DNA of 64,000 nucleotides from Cotesia glomerata (lineage: Eukaryota > Arthropoda > Insecta > Hymenoptera > Braconidae), in NCBI RefSeq assembly GCF_020080835.1, contig NC_058167.1, positions 5,252,459-5,316,458 on the forward strand, read 5' to 3'. A program made the translations under genes and the position numbers. The notes under the pieces are model-generated. The model was not told the DNA's origin. It searched no databases and was given only the letters and a program-made list of their open reading frames with translations. Below, one piece after another: positions 43,539 to 56,024 of this stretch. Each line of letters starts with the position of its first letter. Position 1 is the first letter of the stretch.

Positions 43539-46500
43539 TCAGTCTGTTTCCCAGCAGTTTGCAAGTTTTATTGCATAAGTTACTCCATTGGTAGTTATTT
43601 TTATAGCTGGTCTTATTCTGTTAGTTTCATGGATGAAGCTGAACTTGTTTTCAACGACTGCGCTGATGAATTGTGTATCAAATCCGTAATAAGCATGTGA
43701 GAAACGCCGTACAATCAAACCAGAAATTAAATTATTATCTATTTGAAAGCTTAAAATTTTTTTAATTTCATAAAAAACTCCATCTCGCTCATTAAATATA
43801 AAAGAGTCTGAAATTTTAGTTTGTACTTGAGCATTTACACTACTAAATTTGATTTTATTCATTTGCATACGTCCATAAATAGTTATTTTTTCAGGTGTAT
43901 ATCCAGCTGCACGTAAAACAATGCTCTCGTCTTGAGTTAATGAACGAATCGTAGGTTTTCCTTCGAAAATAAATTTGTCTCGTGATCCCGTTTCTACTGT
44001 TTCGTCAACGACTTTTAATGCTTTAAAAATGTACGTTTTTGTTTCAGAAGCGATTGAATCATCTAATGAGGCGTGGTTCAGAAATCTTTGCATTAAAAAA
44101 CGAGTAGCAATTTGATCCTCACGAGCATTAGGACTACTCAAAGATTCAAGTATATTTCTGTTCCACGCCTCAAAAATAAATGCATCGTGCGCCCAACAAG
44201 GACCCCAATTACGCACACATAAAGTAAGATGAGTTAATGAGTGAATATTCGACGTCATTTTTGCAGCACCAAAGTACTCTTCGAATAGTTTAACGTATTT
44301 CTTCAATAACATGTCCGCTCGATTTAGTTCCGGTAATGTGATGGAATCATTGTTCAAATAATGCATAGCTTCTGAAAGAAGAGCCAGGTGATTAACGTAT
44401 TTATCTTCCAAAACTAGTGTCAAACATGCTGGAGCATAGTCTAACCAGTTCCTCCATTCAGAAGCTTTCCATTGTGCATAAAACTTTATACTTCTAGGAG
44501 TTCGTGCTCGGCGTGAAGGAGGTCTTATAGACAGTAGTGTTTTATCAATTATTTCCCCTGCATCAGAGCCACCAACATAATAGGAAGTGTTTGTTGTTGT
44601 CATTAGTATAGTTGTATGTAGCTTTGCAGCTCCTAAAAAAGCTGCATGCATAGCTTCAACGACTACACCTTTGGTGATGCTAAATAGTGGTAAAGCTGTC
44701 AATGCAGAATATCCTTTTATACCATATCTTGAAACACCTTTTTTGGTCACGAACTTCATGTCCGATATCAACTCGTCGTCAGTTCTTAATTTACCGTAAC
44801 ATTGATTGAATGGGTAGATGAATCTTCCTGGTGACAAGCATTTACCTTTCGCGTAACAAAATGGACAGCCAAAATAACCATTAAATTGTTTGATACGAAC
44901 CACTGATGCTCGGGCTGGCGCATCTAGACTGCAGATTACAACAATAAATTTAGAAGTCACTTTGGTTGTTTCAGTAGGTTTCCACATAATACCTTTATTG
45001 AATAATTTTTTTAATTCAATTGTAAAAGGTCGCAGTAAATTGTTTGTCTTCGGATGTTTGTCGTCAACAAATATAGCAGCTAACAGCATATATTTCTTGC
45101 GCATATGTGGCGGCAACTCATTAAGTTCCACATACACTGGCCGAGCACTTGATCGAGAGGAATTAGATACTTGACAGCCATCGGTATTCATGGTAAAAGA
45201 AAAGTTATACCACTTTTCTAAAATCTGACCTGTCGAACATAATTTCTTATATGCTTCGCCGTCATAAATATCTTCAATAGCGTGGATGTTTTTTTTTTGT
45301 CTTAAAAATCGATATTTTAAGCACTGTTCCATGTTTGGAATTCTCAACAGTTGTTTTAATTGCGATGTTAAGCTTATGTACAAAAAAAATCCTAAATGCT
45401 CCTCGGACTTTTCAGGGCCACACTTTTTACAAAAACATTCAGTTTCTAAAATGTCGTTTCCATTTTTTCGGCCTAAATATGTGCAGCATAATTTACAATA
45501 ATAATAACGCGAAATCATTGAGTTATTCCGACTTAATGCTTTCCATAACGCCGCCTTAGTTGTAGGTAAGCCACTAATTACATGCGATGATTTAATCCAA
45601 CGAAAAATGTCTAATACTGCTTCATACGACATACGATGTTTTATTGATGTAGCTATGACAGAAAGAAAGTGATCCTTAATTTTTAGATGTCTTTTTGAAA
45701 TAAGTGGATATTGATATTCAGGAGTAGAATTTATAGAAAGAAATTCATTCTCGTCATTTTCATTATTAATATCTTCATCGTCATCAAGGAAAAAATTTAT
45801 TTCTTCATCGACATCCGTTATCACATTTTGAGTGTCATGATAATCATTATCCTCAACTAGATTATTGTATTCTTCTTGATTACCATTATCCTCATCTTGA
45901 TCATTATCGTCGTTATGATAATTACCCTCAATATAATTATTATCCTCAACTTCATTAACAAAACCAAAAGTATTTGTACTTCTTTCACCAGCTTCATCAT
46001 CTTCGGTATCTGAAGTTTCATAACATATCAAGTTATTCGACGCCTTAGTATTTACAATCCCAGTGACAACGGGGTCATTGATAATTCCACTGTTTGGTAC
46101 TGGCTGTAATGAAATAGAAATTAACAATCATTCAATATAATTTATATAGCAAGACAAATACCAAGAGAATATACACAGCATTTGAATGTTGTTTAATGTC
46201 AAAAAGACATATAGATACATTTTTGTCTATTTTACTGAAATTATTTCATTAAAATCATATGTTTGGTGTCATTTTTATTTTTATCCGGGAAAATTTGAAT
46301 TTTTTTTTCTTATTTGAAATATTTTTTTTTACTTAAATACATTTTTTTTCCTTAACAAAATAATTCAGTTAATTTTTTTAAAATTAATATCCGATGTCCG
46401 ACGCTTTTAATAAAAAAAAAAAAAAAATCGCGGGTGTTAATCAAAATGACCGGGCTCTCCGGAGAAGCTGGGTATGAACACACCATCAAGATGTTTATGT

Positions 46501-46757
46501 GAACAGAAAAAATTTGTAGAACACACCATTTAAAAATTTATAAAGCCGTAATTATGTATGACGAGACCTATGTTCTTTTGGCATTTGTTACGCGATATTC
46601 TCTTAAAAATACTTACAAATTTACTCACCATTGTATCAAAAAAATTTTTTGGAATGCTAACTTTCGTTCCGCAAGTCGAAAATAGCCGTTTTAACTTACG
46701 TTTATTTCTCATATAAACTGCAGCTCGAGACGTACCAAGACGCTTCCCGTCAGACAT
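43539..46757 (-). CDS. CACTA (EnSpm-type) transposase, two exons
   Basis: Exon 1 spans 46757-46629 (ATG at 46757; 43 codons; GTGAGT donor) and exon 2 spans 46103-43539 (acceptor TTTCATTACAG; 854 codons plus stop). The phases agree, giving about 897 residues with no break. After an Asp/Glu/Asn-rich acidic segment comes a Cys-rich finger (CKLCCTYLG...ECFCKKCG). The tnp2-type transposase core follows: NTDGCQVSNSS, ELPPHMRKK, then VICSLDAPARASV and GYFGCPFCYAKG. The C-terminal part has HSLTHLTLCVRNWGPCW and AFIFEAWN, as in the DUF4218 region of CACTA proteins. Expected role: cut-and-paste transposition in the nucleus. It is intact, so it is either recently active or conserved as a domesticated gene. 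Neighbour: the UBM ORF just downstream. Confidence 0.82.
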
Positions 46758-47114
46758 TGTTAATAGAATGGAAAAAGTCAATATTTATGATGATGAAAAT
46801 TTCCTCTGTCACTTCGTTTATAAATCTGTGAATTTAAACATAAAGATTGTCCATCAATCAGTAATCTATTAAATTAATAAATTTTTTGATATAACTATTT
46901 TTCGATGTGTAACCACAGTGTGTGAGTATAAGCAGTTAATCTTTTATAAAAGAAATTATCTCAAATTATTATTATGCTCACCTGTTATTGTTTTTATTAT
47001 AATTTTTGTCAATAACAATCTCCAAAAGACACTTGTAAGCTTGATAACTTTACTGATTACGTGGCGTTTGTTAATATTTTTTCTCTATAAAACACTATAA
47101 CTAATATGGCGACT

Positions 47115-47375
47115 AAAATGTGCGCGAGCAGCTTTCAAAAGCGTGGGATATTTTGAAACTTAAATTATTATTTTGTTATTGATCGAAACCCCAAATAAAA
47201 TTAATTTTCTATTGGCATTTAATTGAAATAACTATCGTAATTTTATTTCAACGATACAATTAATTATCTAAAAATGAAAGTGATAGGTAATTAATTTTAT
47301 TTCGCGTTTCGATCGATGACAAACGAAATTCAAGTCGAAAATCTCCCGCGCTTTCAAAAGCAGCGCGCGCATGTT
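47115..47375. repeat. Inverted-repeat element, about 260 bp with 40-45 bp arms
   Basis: The left ATGTGCGCGAGCAGCTTTCAAAAGCGTGGG-like arm and the right CCCGCGCTTTCAAAAGCAGCGCGCGCAT arm are imperfect reverse complements. The middle is AT-rich, and the GC-rich arms stand out from the background. It looks like a MITE. Confidence 0.6.
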
Positions 47376-47649
47376 ACTGCGAATGCGTGAAAAAATTTTT
47401 TCATAAGATCATAACCATAATTTTTTATCAGTCAATACCCCACAATTTCTAGTGCAATGTGTTATTAGTGTAACGTACAGTACCTAACTTAAAATAAAAA
47501 AATAAATTCATTAACGTCTATTACAATGAATAATTTACAAAAGCATGTACTCCTAAAATATAAAACGTCTTCTGGTCTCGAAAAATTTAAAATAGTCTAC
47601 AAACAATCTCTTCATTACTGCGATGATAAAAATGATATAATCCACAGAT

Positions 47650-47700
47650 TCGGTAGAATCTGGCGCCAAGTTCCGTTCAAACGGAGCGCCAGACTACCGA
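47650..47700. repeat. Short GC-rich hairpin
   Basis: TCGGTAG...TCTGGCGC...TTCCGTT pairs with AACGGAGCGCCAGACTACCGA, with two small bulges on the left side and a 2-4 base loop. It could be a structured RNA element or part of a repeat; no function is assigned. Confidence 0.5.
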
Positions 47701-48090
47701 CTGTGTTTACTGTAAGCAGAACGGTATTTCGGGGTTTGAATATTTTATTTAATTCTACGTTACTTATTTTTCCTAAATTGTATATTATAACAGTAATACA
47801 TGCTTTATTTTACTATTATTAATTAATTATATCCACTTATAACAATTAAAATACTTGAAATTATTAAATTTTATCAGCACAAACTATAGCTCGCTCACGA
47901 ATTTAGATCCTGACTTTTTTTCGATGGGAAATATCAGCGCCACAGACTAGATAAAATAAAAATGTGTAGTAATCCTTCCTAAAGACACGCAACCATAGTA
48001 AAAAAAAGTGATTCATAGCTTGCATCTATGGCCGCCAGGGTGCACTGGAATTATTTCTACATAAACTGTAGCTTCAACGAGATAGCTCAT

Positions 48091-49273
48091 TAAAGTTAGC
48101 ACCCAAGAGTTTTTTTTTTTATTTTTGAACTTTTTTTTCGTCGTTAGTTCGTCGTTTGTTCTTTATTCTTTACCATCAACATTTGTTAGTTCTCCATTTA
48201 TTTATTTTAAAAAAAATTTATTGATAATGTACCTTCAAGTTAGCCCCCCTATCGCATTTTTTAATATTTTGGTAGCAATACTGGTCATTAAACCTCTGTT
48301 TTTGATTGTTCATGTATATAAAACATTTGTTCCTACTTTACATTGTTTATTTGTTGTTTAATTAACATTTTTAATTAGCTAAATATTTGTATTCTAAATA
48401 TTCGCACTGCGCATGCGTCAACTATACGTTTAGACTTTTAGCGTGGTCTTTTTGAAAATTATAGTGACAAGCACATTTCATATGTAAAAATTTAAAAATT
48501 TACAAGTGTAATTTTTTTAGAAATTACTTTTAATTAATTTAAATATTAAAAAAAAAACTGTTAGACGTCAACCAATATCAATATAATTAAGTAAATAAAT
48601 AAATAACTAATAAATATCCATTTCATTTTAAATTTCTTAAAAATATAGAAATAAATTTTAATCAATGCATGTATATTTTTTTTTTAATACTCATCAATTC
48701 TATTTCTATGAACAATACGAACTATTACGAATTATTAAAATAAAAAAGAAATAACAAATAACAAAAAATTTTAATACTTTATTAAAATGAAAACTTATTA
48801 TAAAGTATTAAAAACTACACGTTGCCTTTTGTCCTGTGACCTCTATATTTAAAATGACAAGAATAATACACCCACTCTGATTACTGTGCTTGTCACTATA
48901 ATTTTCAAAAGACTACGCTAAAAGTCTAAACGTAAAGTTGACGCATGCGCAGTGCAAATATTTAGAATACAAATATTCAGCTAATTAAAAATTTTAATTA
49001 AACAACAAATAAACAATGTGAAGTAGGAACAAATATTTTATATACATGAACAATCAAAAACAAAGGTTTAATGACCCATGTTGCTATCAAAATATTAAAA
49101 ATGCGATAGGCAATTTAACCAAAAATTAAGGTATTAATAAATTGTTTTAAAAGAAATAAATGGAGAACTAACAAATGTTGATAGTGAACAATAAAGAACA
49201 AACGACGAACTAACGATGTGATAAAAAAAAAAAGTTGAAAAATTGAAAAAAACACTCTGGGGTGCTAACTTTA
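48091..49273. mobile_element. Long-TIR non-autonomous element, about 1.18 kb
   Basis: Arms of about 385 bp (48091-48475 and 48886-49273) are reverse complements with roughly 10-15% divergence and a few indels by eye. The outer ends read TAAAGTTAGCACCC and GGGTGCTAACTTTA. If TA is the target duplication the TIR starts AAGTTAGC, which would fit a Tc1/mariner-related MITE. The 410-bp centre is AT-rich with no ORF. Confidence 0.75.
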
Positions 49274-52200
49274 CCGAGTTTATAATATGCCAGTGTTAGA
49301 TGATAGTATGATGTCTCTAGACGCATTTAACAGGTGGCTTTTCTCTGTCAGCAAGCGTTAACTATCTAAAATACTAGCGCCGTTGCGCGCGCAAGCTCGG
49401 GTGTGAATGTTGGTATAGGGATTGAGAAAGAGAAAGCTTTGTTGAGGGCAGCACTACTGCTGAAAGTAGAGCGCCTGGTGTTACATAAATACTTACAAAG
49501 CATGAGTGAAGAGTAAACAGCGTAATACAAATAGTATTAAGGTAAAAGTCCAATAGATGATACGTACCAGTATATGATGCACTCCATGTATTTTGTATAT
49601 CTATATCTATTATTCACAAATATGGGCGCCTGAAATAGGCATGGTGATCTATACTGATCTACTATGATACTATTGGGAGCTTTGCTGAAGTTAGTAGTAA
49701 AAAAAAAAAAAATTTTGAATTCGAGGTTTTGCCCGATCAAAAATACCAAATTAAGGGGTGAAAAGAAATGACACAAAAGGAAAAAAAATTATTCAAAGTC
49801 AGGACTCTTTTCGAATAATTGTATAAACAGAGGGTTGACTTAAATATTCAACAAACATTGTGAAATAAACCTGTTCAGTGGTGTCAAACCAAAGAAGTTT
49901 CCGATATTACATGAAAATTAAGTTAGAAGACATTTAAAAATTTTTAGAATTTTTTTCTTACTAAAAAAATGATTCAAAAAGAATAAAAAAAAATTTTTAC
50001 TTGTGAGAAACTTTAAAAACTGTTAGTCCAATTTTCAAAAAAGATGTTTTTGTTCTAATTTAATGATTAAAAAAAATCAAAAGATTAAAAACATCGGCTA
50101 ACTTTTATTATTATGATATTTACAGTATAAGAAAATTGATGTCAGTTATTGGCTAATTATTATTACAATTATTTCAAAAAATATTTAAAAATATGTTAAA
50201 ATCTGGTTATGTCGAAGTTTTTTTTAAAGGAAATTGATTTTTCAATGTTTATAAATTGATCGAAATTTATAATTAAATATAAAGCTCATGTCAAAAATGA
50301 AGTAATACTAAAATTAGCCGACGTTCAACAATTTTGTGCATTTTTTTCAAGAATTAGATTGCAAGTAAAAAAATTCTTTAAAAAAATTGTACGTACAAAT
50401 TACAAATCTTCTACATGTGAAATTTTTTTTCTTTTGATGATTTTTCGTAATAATTTTATTTAATAAAAAAAATTATCAAAAATTTTCAGATAGCTAATTT
50501 AATTTTCATTAAAAGAATGACACTGAGATCAACGACATTTAATAATTTCTTAGAATTTTTTATAACAAATCCAATTATGATAAAAAAAAATACTTTTGAA
50601 AAGGAATTGTACACATAAGTTTTTTAAATTTCAAGGTTTGGAATTTTTACTAAATTTTTTCATCATAATTTAATTGTTAGCCAGAAATCTATGAAAGAAA
50701 AGTTAAGATGAATGATCTTTTTGATTTCGAAGTATAATGTAAAAATATCGAAATCTAAAATTAAATTCTTTTTTTACATTTTCAGTGGAGATACAATAAC
50801 TTGATGATGATGATACTTTTGAAGAAGAGGCATTACGAAAAATTATTTTAAATTAGGAATTAAAAAAAAAAAATAATTAATTTAGTAAATTTGTTATTGT
50901 TTTGTATACTAGTTGCCATCACTTTGCTTTACATTTTTTCTCGGCAAGAGTGGCAGTCGAGGATCATCTTTCCTCAATCCCTATAGAATTATATATTTTT
51001 TCATGCTTATGATATGTTGACCACGTTACGAATAGTTTACGAGTAGAGGTTGGCTTACATGATCAATATTTTCATATTTTCATCTAAATTATAGCTAAAA
51101 ATTATGAGAGTGGATTTCATTTAAATTATAAGAGGGGATTATTGAAATCTCAATAAAATTTCATCTATATAATTGTCTATTATTTTGTAGAAATTCTATT
51201 GCAAAGTAGAATTTGTGTAATATATAAAAGTTACTTAATGTTAAAAAGCCGAGAGATTCTTTAGGTTTATTATTTTTTACTTCCCGCTGAAAAAAATTAA
51301 AAATTTTTCAAAAATTCGAGGGAAGTTATTGGTTTTACCCCGTTTTGAAAAAAATCCTAATTTATTATCAGATCTCAACGTTTTAAGGTCACATGAAGCT
51401 TTCCTGACTATTCCTGCGATGCTGTCACTTGCAGCTGTATGTGCACGTGCGTGTGTGAGGGATGTTATGTGTGTATATCTGTGTATACCTTACCTATACC
51501 TGTGTGTATACCTTATGCCTGTTACATAACTTTTGAACAGCTTGACCAATCGGTTCGAAATAGGTGTCCAATCAAAAGAGTATCATTGCCATTAAATTTT
51601 GAGAAAATTTGAATCGATTCGGATTTCGCTGGGATTTTAAGAAATCTCAAAAATAAAATAAAAAAAATCGTAGTTTGGGAATAATTTCTAAACGGCGGCT
51701 CCACCGATCGATTCCAAAAACTAATTCATGCTCTTAAATTCAAAAACCACGATCGATTGTCCACCAGTCCCGTCAAAATCGGTTGATTCATTCAAGAGTT
51801 ATCGAAAAAAAAAAATCTTGAAAAAAGTGTTTTTTTCACATAATTTTCGACATTTTTCTTCTAATCATTGTTGATAAAATAGAAGAACAATGGTATTAGA
51901 GCCTGAAAAACCACGTTCATCGCCACCCAGAACATGAAGGAAATCCCGGATTGATAGGTTTTGGCTGAGTTATCGTTGTTCGAAAAAATTCGGAAAAAAA
52001 TTAATTTTTCAAATTTCTCCAAAATATTCGAGTCCTACGATCAAGTGGTTTGACAATTCAAAAATAGTGTTATATGAAACTTCTATCAGACTTTTTGAGC
52101 TCGAAAGCATAGAATAAAGCTATCTCTTTGGAAGCTCCAGGTGCTTCCTCAAATAACACATAATTTGTACTTTTGCCCCGAGCTTGAAAGAGAGTTCAAA

Positions 52201-53068
52201 AACGTCATAAGATGCAATTTTAAGCGCTTAGATATGTAATTAGTGGGAAGTTGCTAGCGATGGCGCTTTGGGGTCCAACCGTTTTCCAGATTTTTGTAAA
52301 TTTTTTTACCCACCAAAAGAAATTAAAAAAATTGTTATTAAAAGTGAGGGCAAATAAAAAGATTAATCTGAGATTAATTATGTGAGAGCTTTTAACATCC
52401 ATTTAAATTATCGATATAGATTTAAATTATCTTTTACGGCTAAGTACTTGAAAATAAAGTTTCAGAAATACATATAACAAGAAAGAATTTTTCCAGAATC
52501 TGTAGCAAGAATACAAGTAGTAGAATAAAGTTTAAAGGTATAATCAAAACTAGACCAATAATAGCATATATTAAAGAAATTGCGTAAAAATTTAAGATAA
52601 ATTTGATAGATCATAGTTAACTTTCACGGTTGGAAAATTATTCCCCTCAACATTGATAAATTCTAATTTTTTTTAAATAAAAAATTTTTTATCATCCACA
52701 ACTCGTAAAACTTACTGGTGGTCGATTTTTGCTCTTCTTACAGGAACTTAATTTGGTAATGATCCACAGAATGAACCCAGAAAATTTTATGATGATCCGT
52801 TGATAACTCCGGGCGCAATCTGAATCATATGATTACAGAATTTCCTCAAAGTTATGACATGAGACCGGCTACCACAGATAAACTTTTTAAAGAAATTCAT
52901 CTTATAAAGTAAATAATTATAGATAATAATAAGTTTGTTTGTGGAATTATTTATTATTTTAAAATTAAATAAACTGTTTAACGTATAAAAAGGTTATAGT
53001 AGTAAGCTACATGTGTTTTCAATACTTCAATAATTGATAATTGAGACAATAGTGATATAGTAAGTTAA
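49274..53068. other. AT-rich intergenic DNA with dispersed repeats, no gene seen
   Basis: Inverted termini at 49413-50986 may mark one more element. Between about 51290 and 52210 the sequence is less AT-rich, with a TGTG/TATAC-rich microsatellite-like part (51435-51515) followed by text such as CTTGACCAATCGGTTCGAAATAG, which has the look of an interspersed repeat. No coding signal was found. Confidence 0.4.
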
Positions 53069-54409
53069 TACATTGATAAAAATTTAATTTGATTCAAGAA
53101 AATAATTTTGAATCCAGAGTACCATTTCGAAGAAAATAATTTTCTTGAATCAAGAGAAAAATTCTTAAGTTAAGAAATCATTCTTCATTTAGAGATTTTT
53201 CCTCTTGACTTTCAAGAAAATTATTTTGCAAATGTATTCTTAATTCAAGATTTTTTTTTTAAATCAATTTAAATTCTTTTAACAGCATGGTAATATTTGA
53301 ATAACGTATTTATACACTGATAAAAAAATTATTTTGACTCAAGAGCCAAAATCTTGAACCAAGAATACCATTTTGAAGAAAATTGTTTTCTTGAGTCAAG
53401 AGAATAAACTTCTTGAAACAAGAAAATTTTCTTAGACCAAGAATAATTTCTTGACACAAGAATTTATTCTATTGACTCAAGAAAATCATTTTCTCTTCAA
53501 AATGGTATTCTTGGTTCAAGAGTTTGGGCCTTGAGTCAAGTCATTTTTATCAGTGTATAAATACAATTATAATGATATATAAATATAAGAAAATAGTGAT
53601 ACAATAGTAATAATAAGATAATACACTGATAAAAAATTTAACTTGTTTCAAAAAAAATAATTTTGAACAAAGATAAACATTTCGAAGAAAATATTTTCTT
53701 GAGTCAAGAGAAAATTCTTAAGTTAAGAAATCATTCTTCATTTAGGAATTTTTCCTCTTGACTCAAGAAAATTATTTTCTTGCAAATAGTATTCTTAATT
53801 CAAGATTTTTTTCTTTTAAATCAATTTAAATTCTTTTAACAGCATGGTAATATTTGAATAACGTATTTATACACTGATAAAAAAATTATTTTGACTCAAG
53901 AGCCAAAATCTTGAACCAAGAATACCATTTTGAAGAAAATTGTTTTCTTGAGTCAAGAGAATAAACTTCTTGAAACAAGAAAATTTTCTTAGACCAAGAA
54001 TAATTTCTTGACACAAGAATTTATTCTATTGACTCAAGAAAATCATTTTCTTCAAAATGGTATTCTTGGTTCAAGAGTTTGGGCCTTGAGTCAAGTCATT
54101 TTTTTTATCAGTTTATAAATAATAATTATAATGATATATAAATATAAGAAAATAGTGATACAATAGTAATAATAAGATATCACACTGATAAAAAATTTAA
54201 CTTGATTCAAGAAAAATGATTTTGAACCAAGAGTAACATTTCGAAGAAAATAATTTTCTTGAGTCAAGAGAAAAAAATTCTTAAGTTAAGAAATCATTCT
54301 TCATTTAGGAATTTTTTCTCTTGACTTAAAAAAATTATTTTCTTCTAAATGGTATCCTGGATTCAAATCTTTTTCTTTTGAATCAATTTGAATTTTTTTA
54401 TCAGTGTAG
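53069..54409. repeat. Array of hairpin MITEs (two alternating types, period about 556 bp)
   Basis: Five units follow each other: A 53069-53290, B 53311-53565, A' 53622-53847, B' 53870-54117, A'' 54181-54409. Each is bounded by CACTGATAAAAA/TTTTTATCAGTG-type ends and is internally palindromic, built from words like TTGACTCAAGAAAAT and CCAAGAATACCATTTTGAAG. The A+B pair is repeated as a block with a period of 553-559 bp. TA flanks suggest Tc1/mariner-type MITEs, amplified locally by tandem duplication. Confidence 0.85.
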
Positions 54410-54459
54410 TAATGTTCAAATAATTTACTTTATCAATGGGATAATGAATATTATGATAA

Positions 54460-54522
54460 CAATAATAATAATAATAAATAATAAAAAAATTATAATAATA
54501 TCAATAACAATATTAATAATAA

Positions 54523-54558
<36 letters not shown>

Positions 54559-54600
54559 CATTATTATTCATAATTATCATCCATAATAATTATAATTATT
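54460..54600. repeat. AT-only microsatellites (AAT/ATT)n
   Basis: AATAAT repeats turn into an ATT run of about 15 units (54525-54570), then mixed TAAT. The end overlaps the last codons of the Pro/Ala-rich gene on the minus strand. Confidence 0.9.
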
Positions 54601-56024
54601 GTTAATAACCGTGGCAGAACCCCGCCCTCTTTTGTGAGGCCCGCCTCGCTGGTATCCACCACGCCTCTTTCGATTCGCCCGATGTTTTCCAGCGGCGAAC
54701 TGGCGTTTACGTGTATTAGCTATAAAAAAAAAATTTACTTCAAACAAGGTTCTAGAATGTATGCACATTGATAACAAAGTCAACTTGATTCGAGAGAAAA
54801 AATTATAAAAATTCATATTTACTCCGGTGTTATAACGATGTACCTTATCTATGCTAAATATGTAAGGCTATTTTTTTTGTTACGATCCTAGTAGTTTTTT
54901 TTTTATTTCATTATGGAATCTACTTTCATTTCAGCTGCCAAATGGCCTTTTTTTTTCTTGAATCAAGTTTACTTTTTTACCAATGTATTAGTCTTAGTTG
55001 GATGACAATAAATTGATTGATTATCCTGATTAAGAAATCTAATTTGAAATGATTTAAAATGATTTGGAATGATTTGAATGCGTTGGATTTGAATACTATA
55101 TATATAGATACACAATTAACATGAAGGTAATCATTTCAAATCATTTTTCTGAATCAGGGAATAGTAACTTACTTGAAACCGTGGGTGTCACTGATGACAC
55201 CGGCCGTAGATTCCACTCAGTAGCAAGGTCATCTTCAGTGAGCCCGTACACCGACGAAGGATCCGGTTCATATTGCCGGACTATCTCCGTTCCAGCGGAA
55301 AGGTGTGCTGGTGCCACTGCTCCTGTTGCTGGTGCTGATGCTGCTGCTCTTGCTGTTGCTGTCGGTACCAATCGCGCAACTGTAGGACCAGTTGCAAAAA
55401 CTGGTGGCCCAATTGGTACACCGGGCAAAACTCTGCCTTGCGCTGGTGGACCAATCGGTACTCCGGGCAGAACTGCACCTTGCACTGGTGGCCCGCCAGG
55501 CAGTTGTGCATCCGGTGCTCCCGGTTCCACTACAGCTGGAGCTGGAGCTGGAGCTGAAGCTGAAGCTGAAGCTGAAGCTGGAGCTGGAGCTGGAGCTGGA
55601 GCTGGAGCTGGAGCTGGGGCTGGAGGTGGTGGTGGCGGCGGAAGGAGCTGCAAGCCTGGTGCCACTTGCTGGAGACCTAATGGCCGCTGCTGTGCTGGAG
55701 TACGCGGCAGTGGTGGATACCAAGCACTTAGGTTGGCTGGTCGGTAGCCCCATTGGTAGTAGTTACCAAAGCTACCAGCCAACCCAGTGTGGTTAATTGG
55801 ATAGTACTGCGCATACGCCATAGCGTTTAATATCTGGTTAATTTCTTCTTCTAGAATAAGGAAAAAATTTATTAAATTACAGTATGTGGTCATTTTTTTG
55901 TCATTCGATTATTTATTGAGAAAAATGTTTTAAAGAAAATCTAAATAATAAATAAATCTAATGACAAAAAAATTATTATTATTTATTATGTTTACTTACG
56001 TGATAATCTGGGCCTGTTTGCCAT
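54577..56024 (-). CDS. Pro/Ala-rich protein with an Arg/Gly-rich C-terminus, three coding exons, function unknown
   Basis: Coding exons are 56024-56000, 55850-55173 and 54719-54577. Donors are GTAAGT (twice), acceptors TTATTCTAG and TTTATAG, and all phases agree (25 + 678 + 143 bases), giving 281 residues. The ATG at 56024 starts MANRPRLS. Next come a Tyr/Trp/Asn-rich segment (YAQYYPINHTG), a Pro8 tract, a (PA)n/(SA)n block encoded by GGAGCT and GAAGCT hexamers on the plus strand, and two copies of VLPGVPIGPP. The last exon is basic and Arg/Gly-rich (KRRGGYQRGGPHKRGRG) and ends in an Asn/Tyr tail coded by an ATT/AAT microsatellite. A 5' UTR exon is likely at 56234 and above. I do not recognise a family; it is the best non-transposon gene here. 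Codon use is GC-rich. Confidence 0.75.
54764..54988. repeat. Hairpin MITE relative inside the second intron
   Basis: ACATTGATAACAAAGTCAACTTGATTC at the left and GAATCAAGTTTACTTTTTTACCAATGT at the right are inverted and related to the ends in the 53-54.4 kb array. Confidence 0.55.

Larger units (their letters stand above)
46758..48090. other. Sequence upstream of the CACTA transposase, with inverted repeats, no gene seen
   Basis: It holds a TIR-like pair at 47115-47375 and a short hairpin at 47650-47700 (listed separately). A 98-codon plus-strand frame at 47526-47822 spans the hairpin and has no recognisable domain. Confidence 0.4.

Noticed and set aside
42695..47470. CACTAG at about 42701 and CTAGTG at about 47454 as termini of the CACTA element
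   Set aside because: Only six bases match and no 2-3 bp target duplication was found. Such pairs occur by chance.
47526..47822. 98-codon plus-strand ORF
   Set aside because: It spans a hairpin repeat, has no domain, and its composition is like the random AT-rich frames nearby.
50770..50860. Acidic exon after TTTTCAG near 50786
   Set aside because: The acidic frame is preceded by an in-frame stop after the putative acceptor, so it cannot be read as an exon as it stands.
55121..55747. Plus-strand Gly/Ala-rich ORF over the Pro/Ala-rich gene
   Set aside because: It is antisense of a GC-rich repeat. Splice signals and phase agreement exist only on the minus strand.
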